Shown: positions 46,517 through 54,407 of the stretch, one piece after another | How positions within the stretch are numbered: position 1 is the first letter of the stretch | How the letters are laid out: every line of letters begins with the position of its first letter | From: Pandoraea horticolens | GTDB lineage: Bacteria > Pseudomonadota > Gammaproteobacteria > Burkholderiales > Burkholderiaceae | Assembly: GCF_902459555.1 (NCBI RefSeq) | Contig: NZ_CABPSM010000002.1 | Span: forward strand, 545,963-609,962 | Direction of reading: 5' to 3' | DNA length: 64,000 nt | Notes under the pieces: generated by a model | The model's database searches: none | What the model saw: the letters and a program-made list of their open reading frames with translations, nothing else | What the model was told of the DNA's origin: nothing | Made by a program: the position numbers and the translations under genes

Positions 46517-47535
46517 GAGGCGTGCGATCCCAGTTCCGTCGCGCCGGCGGTCCGGCTGGTGTTCGAGGGGCCGCCGGCGGCGTTCTCCGAACGGCCCGAC
46601 GGGTGCTCTTCGAGCACCGCCTGAACCAGATAGCGCGGGCGCTGACGAACCTGCTGATAAATGCGGCCGATGTACTCGCCGAGCAGACCCATGCCGAACA
46701 GAATCACGCCAAGCAGGCAGAACGTGACGGCGAACAGCGTGAACACACCCTGGACTTCCGAGCCGAAGAGGAAGCGGCGGGCGATCAGCACAATGAACAA
46801 CAGGCCGGAGGCGGCGGACAGCGTGATGCCCACGCCCGAGAGCCATTGCAGCGGTACCACCGAGAAGCCGGTGACGAGGTCGAAATTCAGACGGATCAGG
46901 CTATAGAGCGAATACTTCGACTCGCCCGCAAAGCGTTCCTCGTGAGCCACATCCACTTCCGTGGGGTTTTGCGCGAACGTGTAGGCCAGCGCCGGAATGA
47001 ACGTGTTGATCTCACGGCACTGATTGACCGTGTCGACGATATGACGGCTGTAGCCGCGCAACATGCAGCCCTGATCGGTCATGCGTATACGCGTGATGCG
47101 CTCGCGCAGGCGGTTCATGGCACGCGACGCATGGCGGCGGAACCACGTGTCCTGACGGTTCATGCGTACCGTACCCACATAGTCGTGACCCGCGGCCAAC
47201 TGCTCGACGAGCTTGCCGATTTCTTCGGGCGGATTCTGCAGATCGGCGTCGAGCGTGATGACCCACTCGCCACGCGTGTGCTCGAAGCCGGCCAGAATGG
47301 CCATGTGTTGCCCATAGTTGCCGTTGAACAGCACGACGCGCGTCACATCCGGACGCACGCGATACTGCTCGGCGAGCAACGCGGCGGAACGGTCGCGGCT
47401 GCCGTCGTTGACGAACACCACTTCGTAAGTCGTACCCAGTTGGTCGAGCGCCGGGTATAGCCGGTCGAAGAGGGCGGCAAGTCCGGCTTCTTCGTTATAA
47501 ACCGGGATGACGACGGAGAGTTGTGGACAATTCAT
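46513..47535 (-). CDS. arnC: Undecaprenyl-phosphate Ara4FN transferase ArnC
   Basis: ArnC transfers the formylated aminoarabinose from UDP to undecaprenyl phosphate at the inner membrane. The 340-residue family 2 glycosyltransferase begins MNCPQLSVVIPVYNEEAGLAALF. It has the DXD-type motif WVITLDADLQNPPEEIGKLVE and MTDQGCMLRGYSRHIVDTVNQC, then two C-terminal membrane helices (VGITLSAASGLLFIVLIARRF and VFTLFAVTFCLLGVILFGMGLLGEYIGRIYQQVRQRPRYLV). A polar tail of ~35 residues ends the protein. It overlaps arnB and the formyltransferase gene by four bases each. Confidence 0.95.
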   Translation of the reverse strand: MNCPQLSVVIPVYNEEAGLAALFDRLYPALDQLGTTYEVVFVNDGSRDRSAALLAEQYRVRPDVTRVVLFNGNYGQHMAILAGFEHTRGEWVITLDADLQNPPEEIGKLVEQLAAGHDYVGTVRMNRQDTWFRRHASRAMNRLRERITRIRMTDQGCMLRGYSRHIVDTVNQCREINTFIPALAYTFAQNPTEVDVAHEERFAGESKYSLYSLIRLNFDLVTGFSVVPLQWLSGVGITLSAASGLLFIVLIARRFLFGSEVQGVFTLFAVTFCLLGVILFGMGLLGEYIGRIYQQVRQRPRYLVQAVLEEHPSGRSENAAGGPSNTSRTAGATELGSHAS

Positions 47536-48698
47536 TTTCGATGATCAGCGCAAATGGCATTAACGGCTTCGCAGACGCGCGCAACGTCGGCATTGGTCAT
47601 GGCCGGGAAGAGCGGCAGCGTCAGGAGCGTGCGCCCGAGGCGTTCCGTATGCGGAAACTGCCCCTCATGGAAGCCGAGTGAACGATACATTGTAAACAGG
47701 TGAATGGCCGGGTAGTGGACGCCGCTGCCGATACCGCGCGCCTTGAGTTTTTCCATGACGCCGGCACGGGTGATCGTGAGCCGCTCCAGCGGCAACTCGA
47801 CCTGGAACATATGCCAGTTCGAGTTCGTGAAGTCGGCGTGCGGCAGGCCGAGGCCCAACGCCACTGCGGGGCCTCCCGCGAGCGTATCGAGGTACAGGCG
47901 GACCAGTTCCTTGCGACGCGCGTTGAATGCCGCCAGGTGCGGCATCTGGCCGAGGCCGACGCGGGCGGCGACGTCCGTCAGGTTGAACTTGCCGCCGAGC
48001 ACGTCGACGTCCATGCCGTCGAAGCCGGTGCGGGTCACGCCCTGCAGGCGGTACTTCTCGGCCAGACGTGCCTCGTCCTCATTGTTGAAAACGAGGGCGC
48101 CGCCTTCGATGGACGTCAGATTCTTGTTGGCGTGGAAGCTGAACGACACGAGATCGCCCAGGGCGCCGATGCGCTTGCCGCGCCACGTCGATCCCATCGC
48201 TTGCGCGGCATCCTCGATCACGCGCAGGTTGTGACGGTGTGCAATGCCGTACAGCCGGTCCATGTCGACCGGCAGTCCGGCGAGATAGACGGGGATAATG
48301 GCGCGCGTCTTGGGCGTGATCGCCTTTTCGAGCAGGTCGAGGTCGATGTTGCGCGTGACCGGATCGACGTCGACAAACACGGGCGTCGCGCCGACTTCCA
48401 GAATCACGTTGGCCGTGGCGACCCACGACAGCGAGGTGGTGATGACTTCGTCGCCGCCTTGCACACCGGCGAGGCGCAGGCCGATCTCGAGCGTTGCGGT
48501 GCCGGAGTTGAAGGTGCGCACAGGGCGTCCGCCAAAAAATTCGGATAGCGCTTTCTCGAAAGCCTGCACTTGCGGGCCCGAAGTGATCCAGCCGGAACGC
48601 AGCACCTCGGCGACGCCAGCAATGGTGGCGTCGTCGATGCTCGGCCGCGTGAACGGCAGGAACGGTTGATTCGATTGGGAGGTTGCCGAGTCGCTCAT
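47532..48698 (-). CDS. arnB: UDP-4-amino-4-deoxy-L-arabinose aminotransferase ArnB
   Basis: ArnB transfers an amino group from glutamate to UDP-4-keto-arabinose using PLP. The 388-residue DegT/DnrJ/EryC1 family protein has FLPFTRPSIDDATIAGVAEVLRSGWITSGPQVQAFE and TFNSGTATLEIGLRLAG. The PLP-lysine sits in LVSFSFHANKNLTSIEGGALVFN. A C-terminal GIGSGVHYPAIHLFTMYRSLGFHEGQFPHTE closes the active site. ATG 48698 (MSDSATSQ) is preferred to a TTG at 48710. It overlaps arnC by four bases. Confidence 0.95.
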   Translation of the reverse strand: MSDSATSQSNQPFLPFTRPSIDDATIAGVAEVLRSGWITSGPQVQAFEKALSEFFGGRPVRTFNSGTATLEIGLRLAGVQGGDEVITTSLSWVATANVILEVGATPVFVDVDPVTRNIDLDLLEKAITPKTRAIIPVYLAGLPVDMDRLYGIAHRHNLRVIEDAAQAMGSTWRGKRIGALGDLVSFSFHANKNLTSIEGGALVFNNEDEARLAEKYRLQGVTRTGFDGMDVDVLGGKFNLTDVAARVGLGQMPHLAAFNARRKELVRLYLDTLAGGPAVALGLGLPHADFTNSNWHMFQVELPLERLTITRAGVMEKLKARGIGSGVHYPAIHLFTMYRSLGFHEGQFPHTERLGRTLLTLPLFPAMTNADVARVCEAVNAICADHRK

Positions 48699-48783
48699 GA
48701 TGTAAGACAAAGCCTCAGATAAGCATTGGGGGATGCGTCAGCACTTGATGCGGCGCATGCGTCGAATCCATCGGTTCGCAGCC

Positions 48784-49155
48784 TTAGCTGCGCGCCAGAA
48801 TATAAACACCGACCAGAATGATGCCGATAGCCACGACACGTTGCATCGACAGCGTTTCGCCAAACAGGTACCAGGCGGCGATCGCGTTCACGACATAACC
48901 GAGCGAGAGCATCGGATAGGCGATCGAGACTTCGACGCGCGAGAGCGCCAGAATCCAGACGACCACGCTAATGGCATAGCAGACGAGCCCGCCCATGATC
49001 GGTACTTGCGTGGCGAGCTTGATGCCGATGGGGACGATATTGGCGCGCGTGAATTCGAGTGCGCCAATCGAGCCGGCGCCGGCCTTGAGCAACAACTGGG
49101 CGCACGCATTGAGCAGCACGCCCGTGAGAATAAGAGAAAACGTAGCGAGATTCAT
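48784..49155 (-). CDS. arnE: SMR/EamA-type flippase subunit, ArnE-like
   Basis: The 123-residue protein has four membrane helices in the small-multidrug-resistance pattern (MNLATFSLILTGVLLNACAQLLLKAGAG, then PIMGGLVCYAISVVVWILALSRVEVSIAYPMLSLGYVVNAIAAWYLFGETL). In enterobacteria ArnE and ArnF together flip undecaprenyl-phosphate-Ara4N across the inner membrane. Here only one such gene is present, so it may act as a homo-oligomer. ATG 49155 is chosen; upstream codons are part of a tandem repeat. It lies between arnT and arnB. Confidence 0.88.
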   Translation of the reverse strand: MNLATFSLILTGVLLNACAQLLLKAGAGSIGALEFTRANIVPIGIKLATQVPIMGGLVCYAISVVVWILALSRVEVSIAYPMLSLGYVVNAIAAWYLFGETLSMQRVVAIGIILVGVYILARS

Positions 49156-49156
49156 G

Positions 49157-49180
49157 GAACGTTTGTGAACGTTTGTGAAC
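49157..49180. repeat. Tandem 10-base direct repeat before arnE
   Basis: GTTTGTGAAC occurs twice in tandem after a partial GAAC copy, covering the region just upstream of the arnE start, where a ribosome binding site would be expected and is not seen. Confidence 0.85.
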
Positions 49181-49296
49181 AATTATGGATGTTGCAAATT
49201 GGCTGGCGCTTAGCCCGGCTAAGCGTCCGGCCTCGTAATGCTGCCGCTGCGCGGCGCGAATGATCGGGGAAGCGGGTCAATCGACGGGCAAGCGCG

Positions 49297-51063
49297 CTAT
49301 TTTACGTTGTCTTCCGGCTGCGGTTTCGAGATCACTATGCGGCGACTGTCACGCGCGATGATGCGCATCGGCAGATGTTGCGCTTCGAGCTGACCGAACG
49401 TGCCCGGGTCGACCAGCGCGAGGGCTTTGGGGTCGGCCCGCCAGCGGGCGTAGAAATCATCAAGCGTCGGCACCCATTTCTGCGGCTCCTGCTTTACGCC
49501 GAATTCGAGTTCGTCCGGATGCTGCACCATGATCATGGTGCGGCCAAGGTAATACGGCATGGTGTGATCGAGCACATTCACGGAATAGAACGGCACGTTC
49601 GGCCCGAGGCGTTGCATCTCTGCCTTGATCGCCGGCACGAGCAGTACGCCCGAGCTTTGGCGGCCGAACACTTCATGCCCCATGCCGCCGACGGTCACAA
49701 GCAGCAGCATGGCGCAGGCAAAGGTGAGCAGGGCGCGACGCGCGCTGTGCCGCGCCAGCCGCCAGGCCACGAGCGTTCCCGCCAGACCGACGCCGAGCGC
49801 GAAGTACAACCAGATCTGGAAGGCTTTGTACAACTCGTTCGGGTTGCGCACGCTGCCTGCGCGCCCCACGAAGATGGCCACCATGACAAGCGCTGCGATC
49901 AGGAAGATCGCGTAACCGGCCAGATGCAGGCGTACCGTTTCGCGGCGCAACTGCGCCAGGTACAGGCCGAAGAGCAGGGCCATGGCTGGCGCGATGGGCA
50001 GCAGATACGAAATCAGCTTCGAGTGCGAGGCGCTGAAGAACGCAAAGATGAACAGCGACCACACCCAGAGCATCAGCGCCGGGGCAAAGCCGTTGGGCTG
50101 GCGCGGCATGCGCAGCGTGGCGCGCACGGTGCCCGGCAGCACCGATAGCCAGGGCAGGAAGCCGACGATGAATACGGGTACGAAGTACCACGGCGCGCCA
50201 TCGCGGTTGTGGCCCGCCATCGCGAAGCGGCGGAAATGCTCGTTGATGAAGAAAAAGTCGAAGAATTCCGGATTGTGAATCTGCACGAGCACGAACCACG
50301 GGGCTGCAATCGCGAAGAAGACGATCAGGCCGCTGCCCAGATACAGGCGCCGCCACAAGGCCCAGTCGCGTGCGACGAACGTGTAGATCACGAGCACGCC
50401 GCCCGGCAGTACGATGCCGACCAGCCCCTTGCTCAGCACGGCGAGCGCCATGGCCGCCCAGCACAGCCACATCCAGCCGCGCACGGCGGCGCGCGCCAGC
50501 CCTGGGCGCTGGGCCAGCAGCAGCGCGCACAGCGAAAGGCCCATAAAGAACGACAGGCCCATGTCGAGCACGTTGAAGTGCCCGAGCAGCGACCACAGTG
50601 GCGCGCAGGCCAGCGCTGCGGCGGCGAACAGGCCGACACGCGCATTGAACACTCGGCGGCCGGTGAAGCCGACCATCAGCACGCCTGCGAAGCCGGTGAG
50701 CGCCGTCCACAGCCGGGCTTGCCATTCGCCGAGTCCGAAGGCGGCAAAGGTGAGCGCATTCATCCAGGTTTGCAGCGGCGGCTTCTCGAAATACTTGTAG
50801 CCGTTGTAGCGCGGCGTAATCCAGTCGCCCGTGATCCACATTTCACGTGCCATCTCCGCATAACGCCCTTCGTCGCTCGCAATCAGATGGCGATAATCGA
50901 GCGCGCCGAACCACACGAGCGCGAACGCCACAAGAAGCAGCCAGAAAGCAGCGAGGGACAGCGGATGGGACGAGGGTGGCGCGTTGGGTGCGTTGGGCGC
51001 TGAGAGCGGAGGTGGGGCGAGGGGGGCGGCCGATAGGCCGGAGGCGAGCGGGCGGCGGCTCAC
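49297..51063 (-). CDS. arnT: Lipid A aminoarabinose transferase ArnT
   Basis: ArnT moves L-Ara4N from undecaprenyl phosphate to lipid A on the periplasmic face of the inner membrane. The 588-residue GT83/PMT-family protein has a Pro/Ala-rich N-terminus and 12-13 hydrophobic helices. The periplasmic catalytic loop is LIASDEGRYAEMAREMWITGDWITPRYNGYKYFEKPPLQTW, with the conserved Asp and Glu. NEHFRRFAMAGHNRDGAPWYFVPVFIVGFLPW is also diagnostic. Its ATG overlaps the stop of the Mth938-like gene (51060-51063), so it is translationally coupled. Confidence 0.94.
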   Translation of the reverse strand: MSRRPLASGLSAAPLAPPPLSAPNAPNAPPSSHPLSLAAFWLLLVAFALVWFGALDYRHLIASDEGRYAEMAREMWITGDWITPRYNGYKYFEKPPLQTWMNALTFAAFGLGEWQARLWTALTGFAGVLMVGFTGRRVFNARVGLFAAAALACAPLWSLLGHFNVLDMGLSFFMGLSLCALLLAQRPGLARAAVRGWMWLCWAAMALAVLSKGLVGIVLPGGVLVIYTFVARDWALWRRLYLGSGLIVFFAIAAPWFVLVQIHNPEFFDFFFINEHFRRFAMAGHNRDGAPWYFVPVFIVGFLPWLSVLPGTVRATLRMPRQPNGFAPALMLWVWSLFIFAFFSASHSKLISYLLPIAPAMALLFGLYLAQLRRETVRLHLAGYAIFLIAALVMVAIFVGRAGSVRNPNELYKAFQIWLYFALGVGLAGTLVAWRLARHSARRALLTFACAMLLLVTVGGMGHEVFGRQSSGVLLVPAIKAEMQRLGPNVPFYSVNVLDHTMPYYLGRTMIMVQHPDELEFGVKQEPQKWVPTLDDFYARWRADPKALALVDPGTFGQLEAQHLPMRIIARDSRRIVISKPQPEDNVK

Positions 51064-51446
51064 TCAGCTGCCTCGGTCTCGATGAGCAGCGCGAGCACGA
51101 CCCGGCGTCCTTCGCTCATCAGGATGTTGTAGGTGCGGCAGGCCGCCTGGGTGTCCATGGAGTCCACGCCGATACGGGTGCTGGTGAGCGTGCTGGTCAG
51201 TCGGGGATGGGCAAAGCGCAGGCGATTGCCGCTGCCGAAGATGACGACCTCGGGGTCGAGGGCGCGCAGTTTTTCGAAATGGGACGGATCGAGCGCGTCG
51301 AAGCGCGACACCGGCCAGGCCTGAATCTCGCCCTCGGGCGCAATGATCACACTTTGTTCGTGACGAACCTTGTTCACCTCGACGTAGCCGGGGCCGTAGC
51401 CGGTGACAGTGTTCAATGCTTGCGACGGGTCTTGATGCAGTTTCAC
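51060..51446 (-). CDS. Mth938-like (DUF498) domain protein at the head of the arn operon
   Basis: The 128-residue protein contains the Mth938/NDUFAF3-like fold: ALNTVTGYGPGYVEVNKVRHEQSVIIAPEG, RALDPEVVIFGSGNRLRFAHPRL, and GVDSMDTQAACRTYNILMSEGRRVVLALL. Its biochemical role is unknown in bacteria; the eukaryotic relative assists complex I assembly. GTG 51446 (MKLHQDPSQ) is preferred, with AGGGA about ten bases upstream. An in-frame TTG at 51479 adds 11 residues. The stop overlaps the arnT start, tying it to the arn operon, whose first cistron it is. Confidence 0.88.
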   Translation of the reverse strand: MKLHQDPSQALNTVTGYGPGYVEVNKVRHEQSVIIAPEGEIQAWPVSRFDALDPSHFEKLRALDPEVVIFGSGNRLRFAHPRLTSTLTSTRIGVDSMDTQAACRTYNILMSEGRRVVLALLIETEAAE

Positions 51447-51591
51447 TTTCGGAGATTCCCTACCCAGGGGGTTAACCAATGGTTATCCAGTGGTCGACGA
51501 GCGTCGGCGGGTCGTGCAACGGTCGGGCATCTTGCCTCGCGTGGCGCAAACCGTCAATGATGCATTGCCGAACTCTGTCATAATTAGCTAA

Positions 51592-51597
51592 ATTATA
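51592..51597 (-). promoter_or_regulatory. Candidate -10 box of the Mth938-arn operon
   Basis: TATAAT on the minus strand lies about 145 bases upstream of the Mth938-like gene. No convincing -35 is present; that position falls inside the inverted repeat at 51601-51625. Confidence 0.5.
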
Positions 51598-51600
51598 GCT

Positions 51601-51625
51601 TTTTGCCGTACGCAGCACGGCAAAA
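51601..51625. promoter_or_regulatory. 9-bp inverted repeat between the arn operon and alaA
   Basis: TTTTGCCGT-N7-ACGGCAAAA has perfect arms. It overlaps the -35 region of the minus-strand -10 box and lies in the alaA upstream region. It could be a repressor operator serving one or both directions, or an RNA hairpin. Neither strand shows a T tract after it. Confidence 0.55.
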
Positions 51626-51777
51626 CCGTTGCAGTGCGGCATTTGCCACGCCGAAACCGGGGGGACGCGGTGTCATGTGCGCTTCGCGCACACGCTTGCG
51701 GACCGTCAGTCCGCCGTGCGTCCCGCCTGCTGCCGGCCCGTCCGGACGCTGCGCCGCCCGTCAAGACCACTACCGCC

Positions 51778-53004
51778 GTGAAACCGATCCTCAAATCGCA
51801 GAAATTGCAGAATGTCTGCTACGACATTCGTGGGCCCGTGCTCGAACATGCCAAGCGCATGGAAGACGAAGGTCATCGCATCATCAAGCTGAACATCGGC
51901 AATCTGGCGCCGTTCGGCTTCGAACCGCCCGATGAGATCGTGCAGGACATGATCCGCAATCTGCCGAATTCGGCCGGTTATTCGGATTCGCGGGGCGTGT
52001 TCGCGGCGCGCAAGGCGATCATGCACTACTGCCAGCAAAAGCGCATCAAAGACGTGCGGCTCGACGACATCTACCTCGGCAACGGGGCGTCGGAGCTGAT
52101 CGTGATGGCCATGCAGGCATTGCTCAACGACGGCGACGAAGTCCTCGTGCCGGCTCCCGACTACCCGCTCTGGACGGCTGCGGTCAGCTTGTCGGGCGGC
52201 ACGCCGGTGCATTACATCTGTGACGAACAGGCCGACTGGCAGCCCGATCTGGCGGATATCCGCAAGAAGATCACCCCGAATACGCGGGCGATCGTCCTCA
52301 TCAACCCGAACAACCCGACCGGGGCGCTGTATTCGGACGAACTCCTCAAGGACATCGTCGCGCTCGCCCGTGAGCACAAGCTCATCATTTACGCCGACGA
52401 GATCTACGACAAGATCGTCTATGACGGCGCAGAGCACACCTCGATCGCGTCGCTTTCCGAAGATGTCCTCACCATTACGTTCAACGGCCTGTCCAAGAGC
52501 TATCGCGCGTGCGGTTATCGCTCAGGCTGGATGGTGGTGTCGGGCGACAAGCGTCCGGCGCGCGACTACATCGAAGGGCTGAACATTCTGGCCTCGATGC
52601 GTCTGTGCCCGAATGTGCCGGGCCAGTACGCCATTCAGACGGCGCTGGGCGGCTATCAGAGCATCCATGACCTGATCGTGCCGGGCGGGCGCCTGTACGA
52701 GCAGCGTGAGATCGCCCACCGTATGCTCACCGACATTCCCGGTGTGACCTGCGTGAAGCCGAAGGCGGCGCTGTACTTGTTCCCGCGTCTCGATCCGGCG
52801 GTGTATCCCATCGCCAACGATCAGGAGTTCATCCTCCAGTTGCTGCTTGAAGAGAAGGTCCTGCTGGTGCAGGGCAGCGGCTTCAACTGGATGCATCCCG
52901 ACCATTTCCGCGTGGTGTTCCTGCCTCACGAGGGCGACCTGGAAGACGCCATCAGTCGCATTGCCCGCTTCCTGGACGGTTATCGCCGTCGCCACGGCAA
53001 GTGA
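51778..53004 (+). CDS. alaA: Glutamate-pyruvate aminotransferase AlaA-like
   Basis: The enzyme makes alanine from pyruvate and glutamate with PLP. The 408-residue class I aminotransferase closely follows E. coli AlaA: KLQNVCYDIRGPVLEHAKRMEDEGHRIIKLNIGNLAPFGF, GNGASELIVMAMQALLNDGDEVLVPAPDYPLWTAAVSLSGG and INPNNPTGALYSDELL. The PLP Lys is in TFNGLSKSYRACGYRSGWMV. GTG 51778 (MKPILKSQ) matches family N-termini; the longer frame from 51634 begins with unrelated Arg/Pro-rich sequence. No good ribosome binding site is visible. It is followed by hom 37 bases later. Confidence 0.93.
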   Translation: MKPILKSQKLQNVCYDIRGPVLEHAKRMEDEGHRIIKLNIGNLAPFGFEPPDEIVQDMIRNLPNSAGYSDSRGVFAARKAIMHYCQQKRIKDVRLDDIYLGNGASELIVMAMQALLNDGDEVLVPAPDYPLWTAAVSLSGGTPVHYICDEQADWQPDLADIRKKITPNTRAIVLINPNNPTGALYSDELLKDIVALAREHKLIIYADEIYDKIVYDGAEHTSIASLSEDVLTITFNGLSKSYRACGYRSGWMVVSGDKRPARDYIEGLNILASMRLCPNVPGQYAIQTALGGYQSIHDLIVPGGRLYEQREIAHRMLTDIPGVTCVKPKAALYLFPRLDPAVYPIANDQEFILQLLLEEKVLLVQGSGFNWMHPDHFRVVFLPHEGDLEDAISRIARFLDGYRRRHGK

Positions 53005-53041
53005 TGCACGCCAACCGATTTCGACTTTTGAGTAAAACTGC

Positions 53042-54352
53042 ATGAAACCGATCAAATTGGGCCTGCTCGGCCTTGGCACGGTGGGCTTCGGTGCCTTCCA
53101 GGTACTTGCTCGCAACCAGGAGGAAATTCAACGTCGTGCCGGCCGGGGCATCGAGATTACGAAGGTCGCGGTGCGCAACGTCGAACGCGCCCGCGGTCTC
53201 GTCGGCGATGCGGCCGTCGTGACGGGCGATCCGTTTGAGGTGGTCAACGATCCGGACATCGACGTCGTGGTCGAAACCATCGGCGGCTACGACCTCACCA
53301 AGGAATTGGTGCTCAAGGCGATCGAGAACGGCAAGCACGTCGTCACGGCCAACAAGGCGCTGCTGGCCGTTTATGGCAACGAGATCTTCGCCGCCGCGCG
53401 CAAGGCCAACGTGATGGTTGCCTTCGAAGCGGCGGTCGCCGGGGGTATCCCCATCATCAAGGCGCTGCGCGAAGGCCTGACCGCCAACCGCATCCAGTGG
53501 ATCGCCGGCATCATCAACGGCACCACGAACTTCATTCTTTCGGAGATGCGCGACAAGGGCATCGATTTCGACGTGGCGCTGGCCGATGCGCAGCGTCTGG
53601 GCTACGCAGAAGCCGACCCGACCTTCGATATCGAGGGTGTGGACGCCGCGCACAAGCTCACGCTCATGAGCGCGATCGCTTTCGGCGTGCCGGTGCAGTT
53701 CGACCGCGCGTATATCGAAGGCATTACCAAACTGTCGGCACTCGACATCAAGTATGCGGAAGAGCTGGGCTATCGCATCAAGTTGCTGGGTATCACGCGT
53801 CACGTGGAGGCGGGCATCGAGCTGCGCGTGCACCCGACGCTGATTCCGGCCAAGCGCCTCATCGCGAACGTGGAAGGTGCCATGAACGCCGTGCTGGTGC
53901 AGGGTGACGCCGTGGGCGCCACGCTGTATTACGGCAAGGGGGCGGGCGCCGAACCGACCGCCTCGGCCGTGGTGGCCGACATCGTCGACGTGACGCGTCT
54001 GCAAACGGCTGATCCGGAGCATCGCGTGCCGCATCTGGCCTTCCAGCATGACGCGCTGTCGAATACGCCGGTGCTGCCGATCGACGAAGTCACCACGAGC
54101 TACTATCTGCGTCTGCGCGTGGTCGATCGTGCGGGCGTGATGGCAGCGCTCACGCGCATCCTCGCCGACCTGGATATCTCCATCGATGCGCTGCTGCAAA
54201 AGGAATCGCGCGAAGGCGAGCACCAGACCGACATCATCCTCCTGACGCACCAGACCCAGGAGAAGCACATCAACTCCGCCATCGCAAAGATCGAGGCCAT
54301 GGAAACGGTGCTTTCGAAGGTCACGCGCATCCGTATGGAAGCGTTGAGCTGA
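53042..54352 (+). CDS. hom: Homoserine dehydrogenase
   Basis: Hom reduces aspartate semialdehyde to homoserine, the branch point to threonine and methionine. The 436-residue monofunctional enzyme begins MKPIKLGLLGLGTVGFGAFQVL (NAD(P) motif). It has VVTANKALLAVYGNEIFAAARKANVMVAFEAAVAGGIPIIKALREGL and GIINGTTNFILSEM. The catalytic segment is GYAEADPTFDIEGVDAAHKLTLMSAIAFG. A C-terminal ACT domain (YYLRLRVVDRAGVMAALTRILADLDISIDALLQKE) suggests feedback regulation by threonine. It lies between alaA and thrC. Confidence 0.97.
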   Translation: MKPIKLGLLGLGTVGFGAFQVLARNQEEIQRRAGRGIEITKVAVRNVERARGLVGDAAVVTGDPFEVVNDPDIDVVVETIGGYDLTKELVLKAIENGKHVVTANKALLAVYGNEIFAAARKANVMVAFEAAVAGGIPIIKALREGLTANRIQWIAGIINGTTNFILSEMRDKGIDFDVALADAQRLGYAEADPTFDIEGVDAAHKLTLMSAIAFGVPVQFDRAYIEGITKLSALDIKYAEELGYRIKLLGITRHVEAGIELRVHPTLIPAKRLIANVEGAMNAVLVQGDAVGATLYYGKGAGAEPTASAVVADIVDVTRLQTADPEHRVPHLAFQHDALSNTPVLPIDEVTTSYYLRLRVVDRAGVMAALTRILADLDISIDALLQKESREGEHQTDIILLTHQTQEKHINSAIAKIEAMETVLSKVTRIRMEALS

Positions 54353-54407
54353 GCGCTTGGGCGCCGGCGTCTGGCCACACGAACCGATACGACAGGACAC
54401 GACCCAC

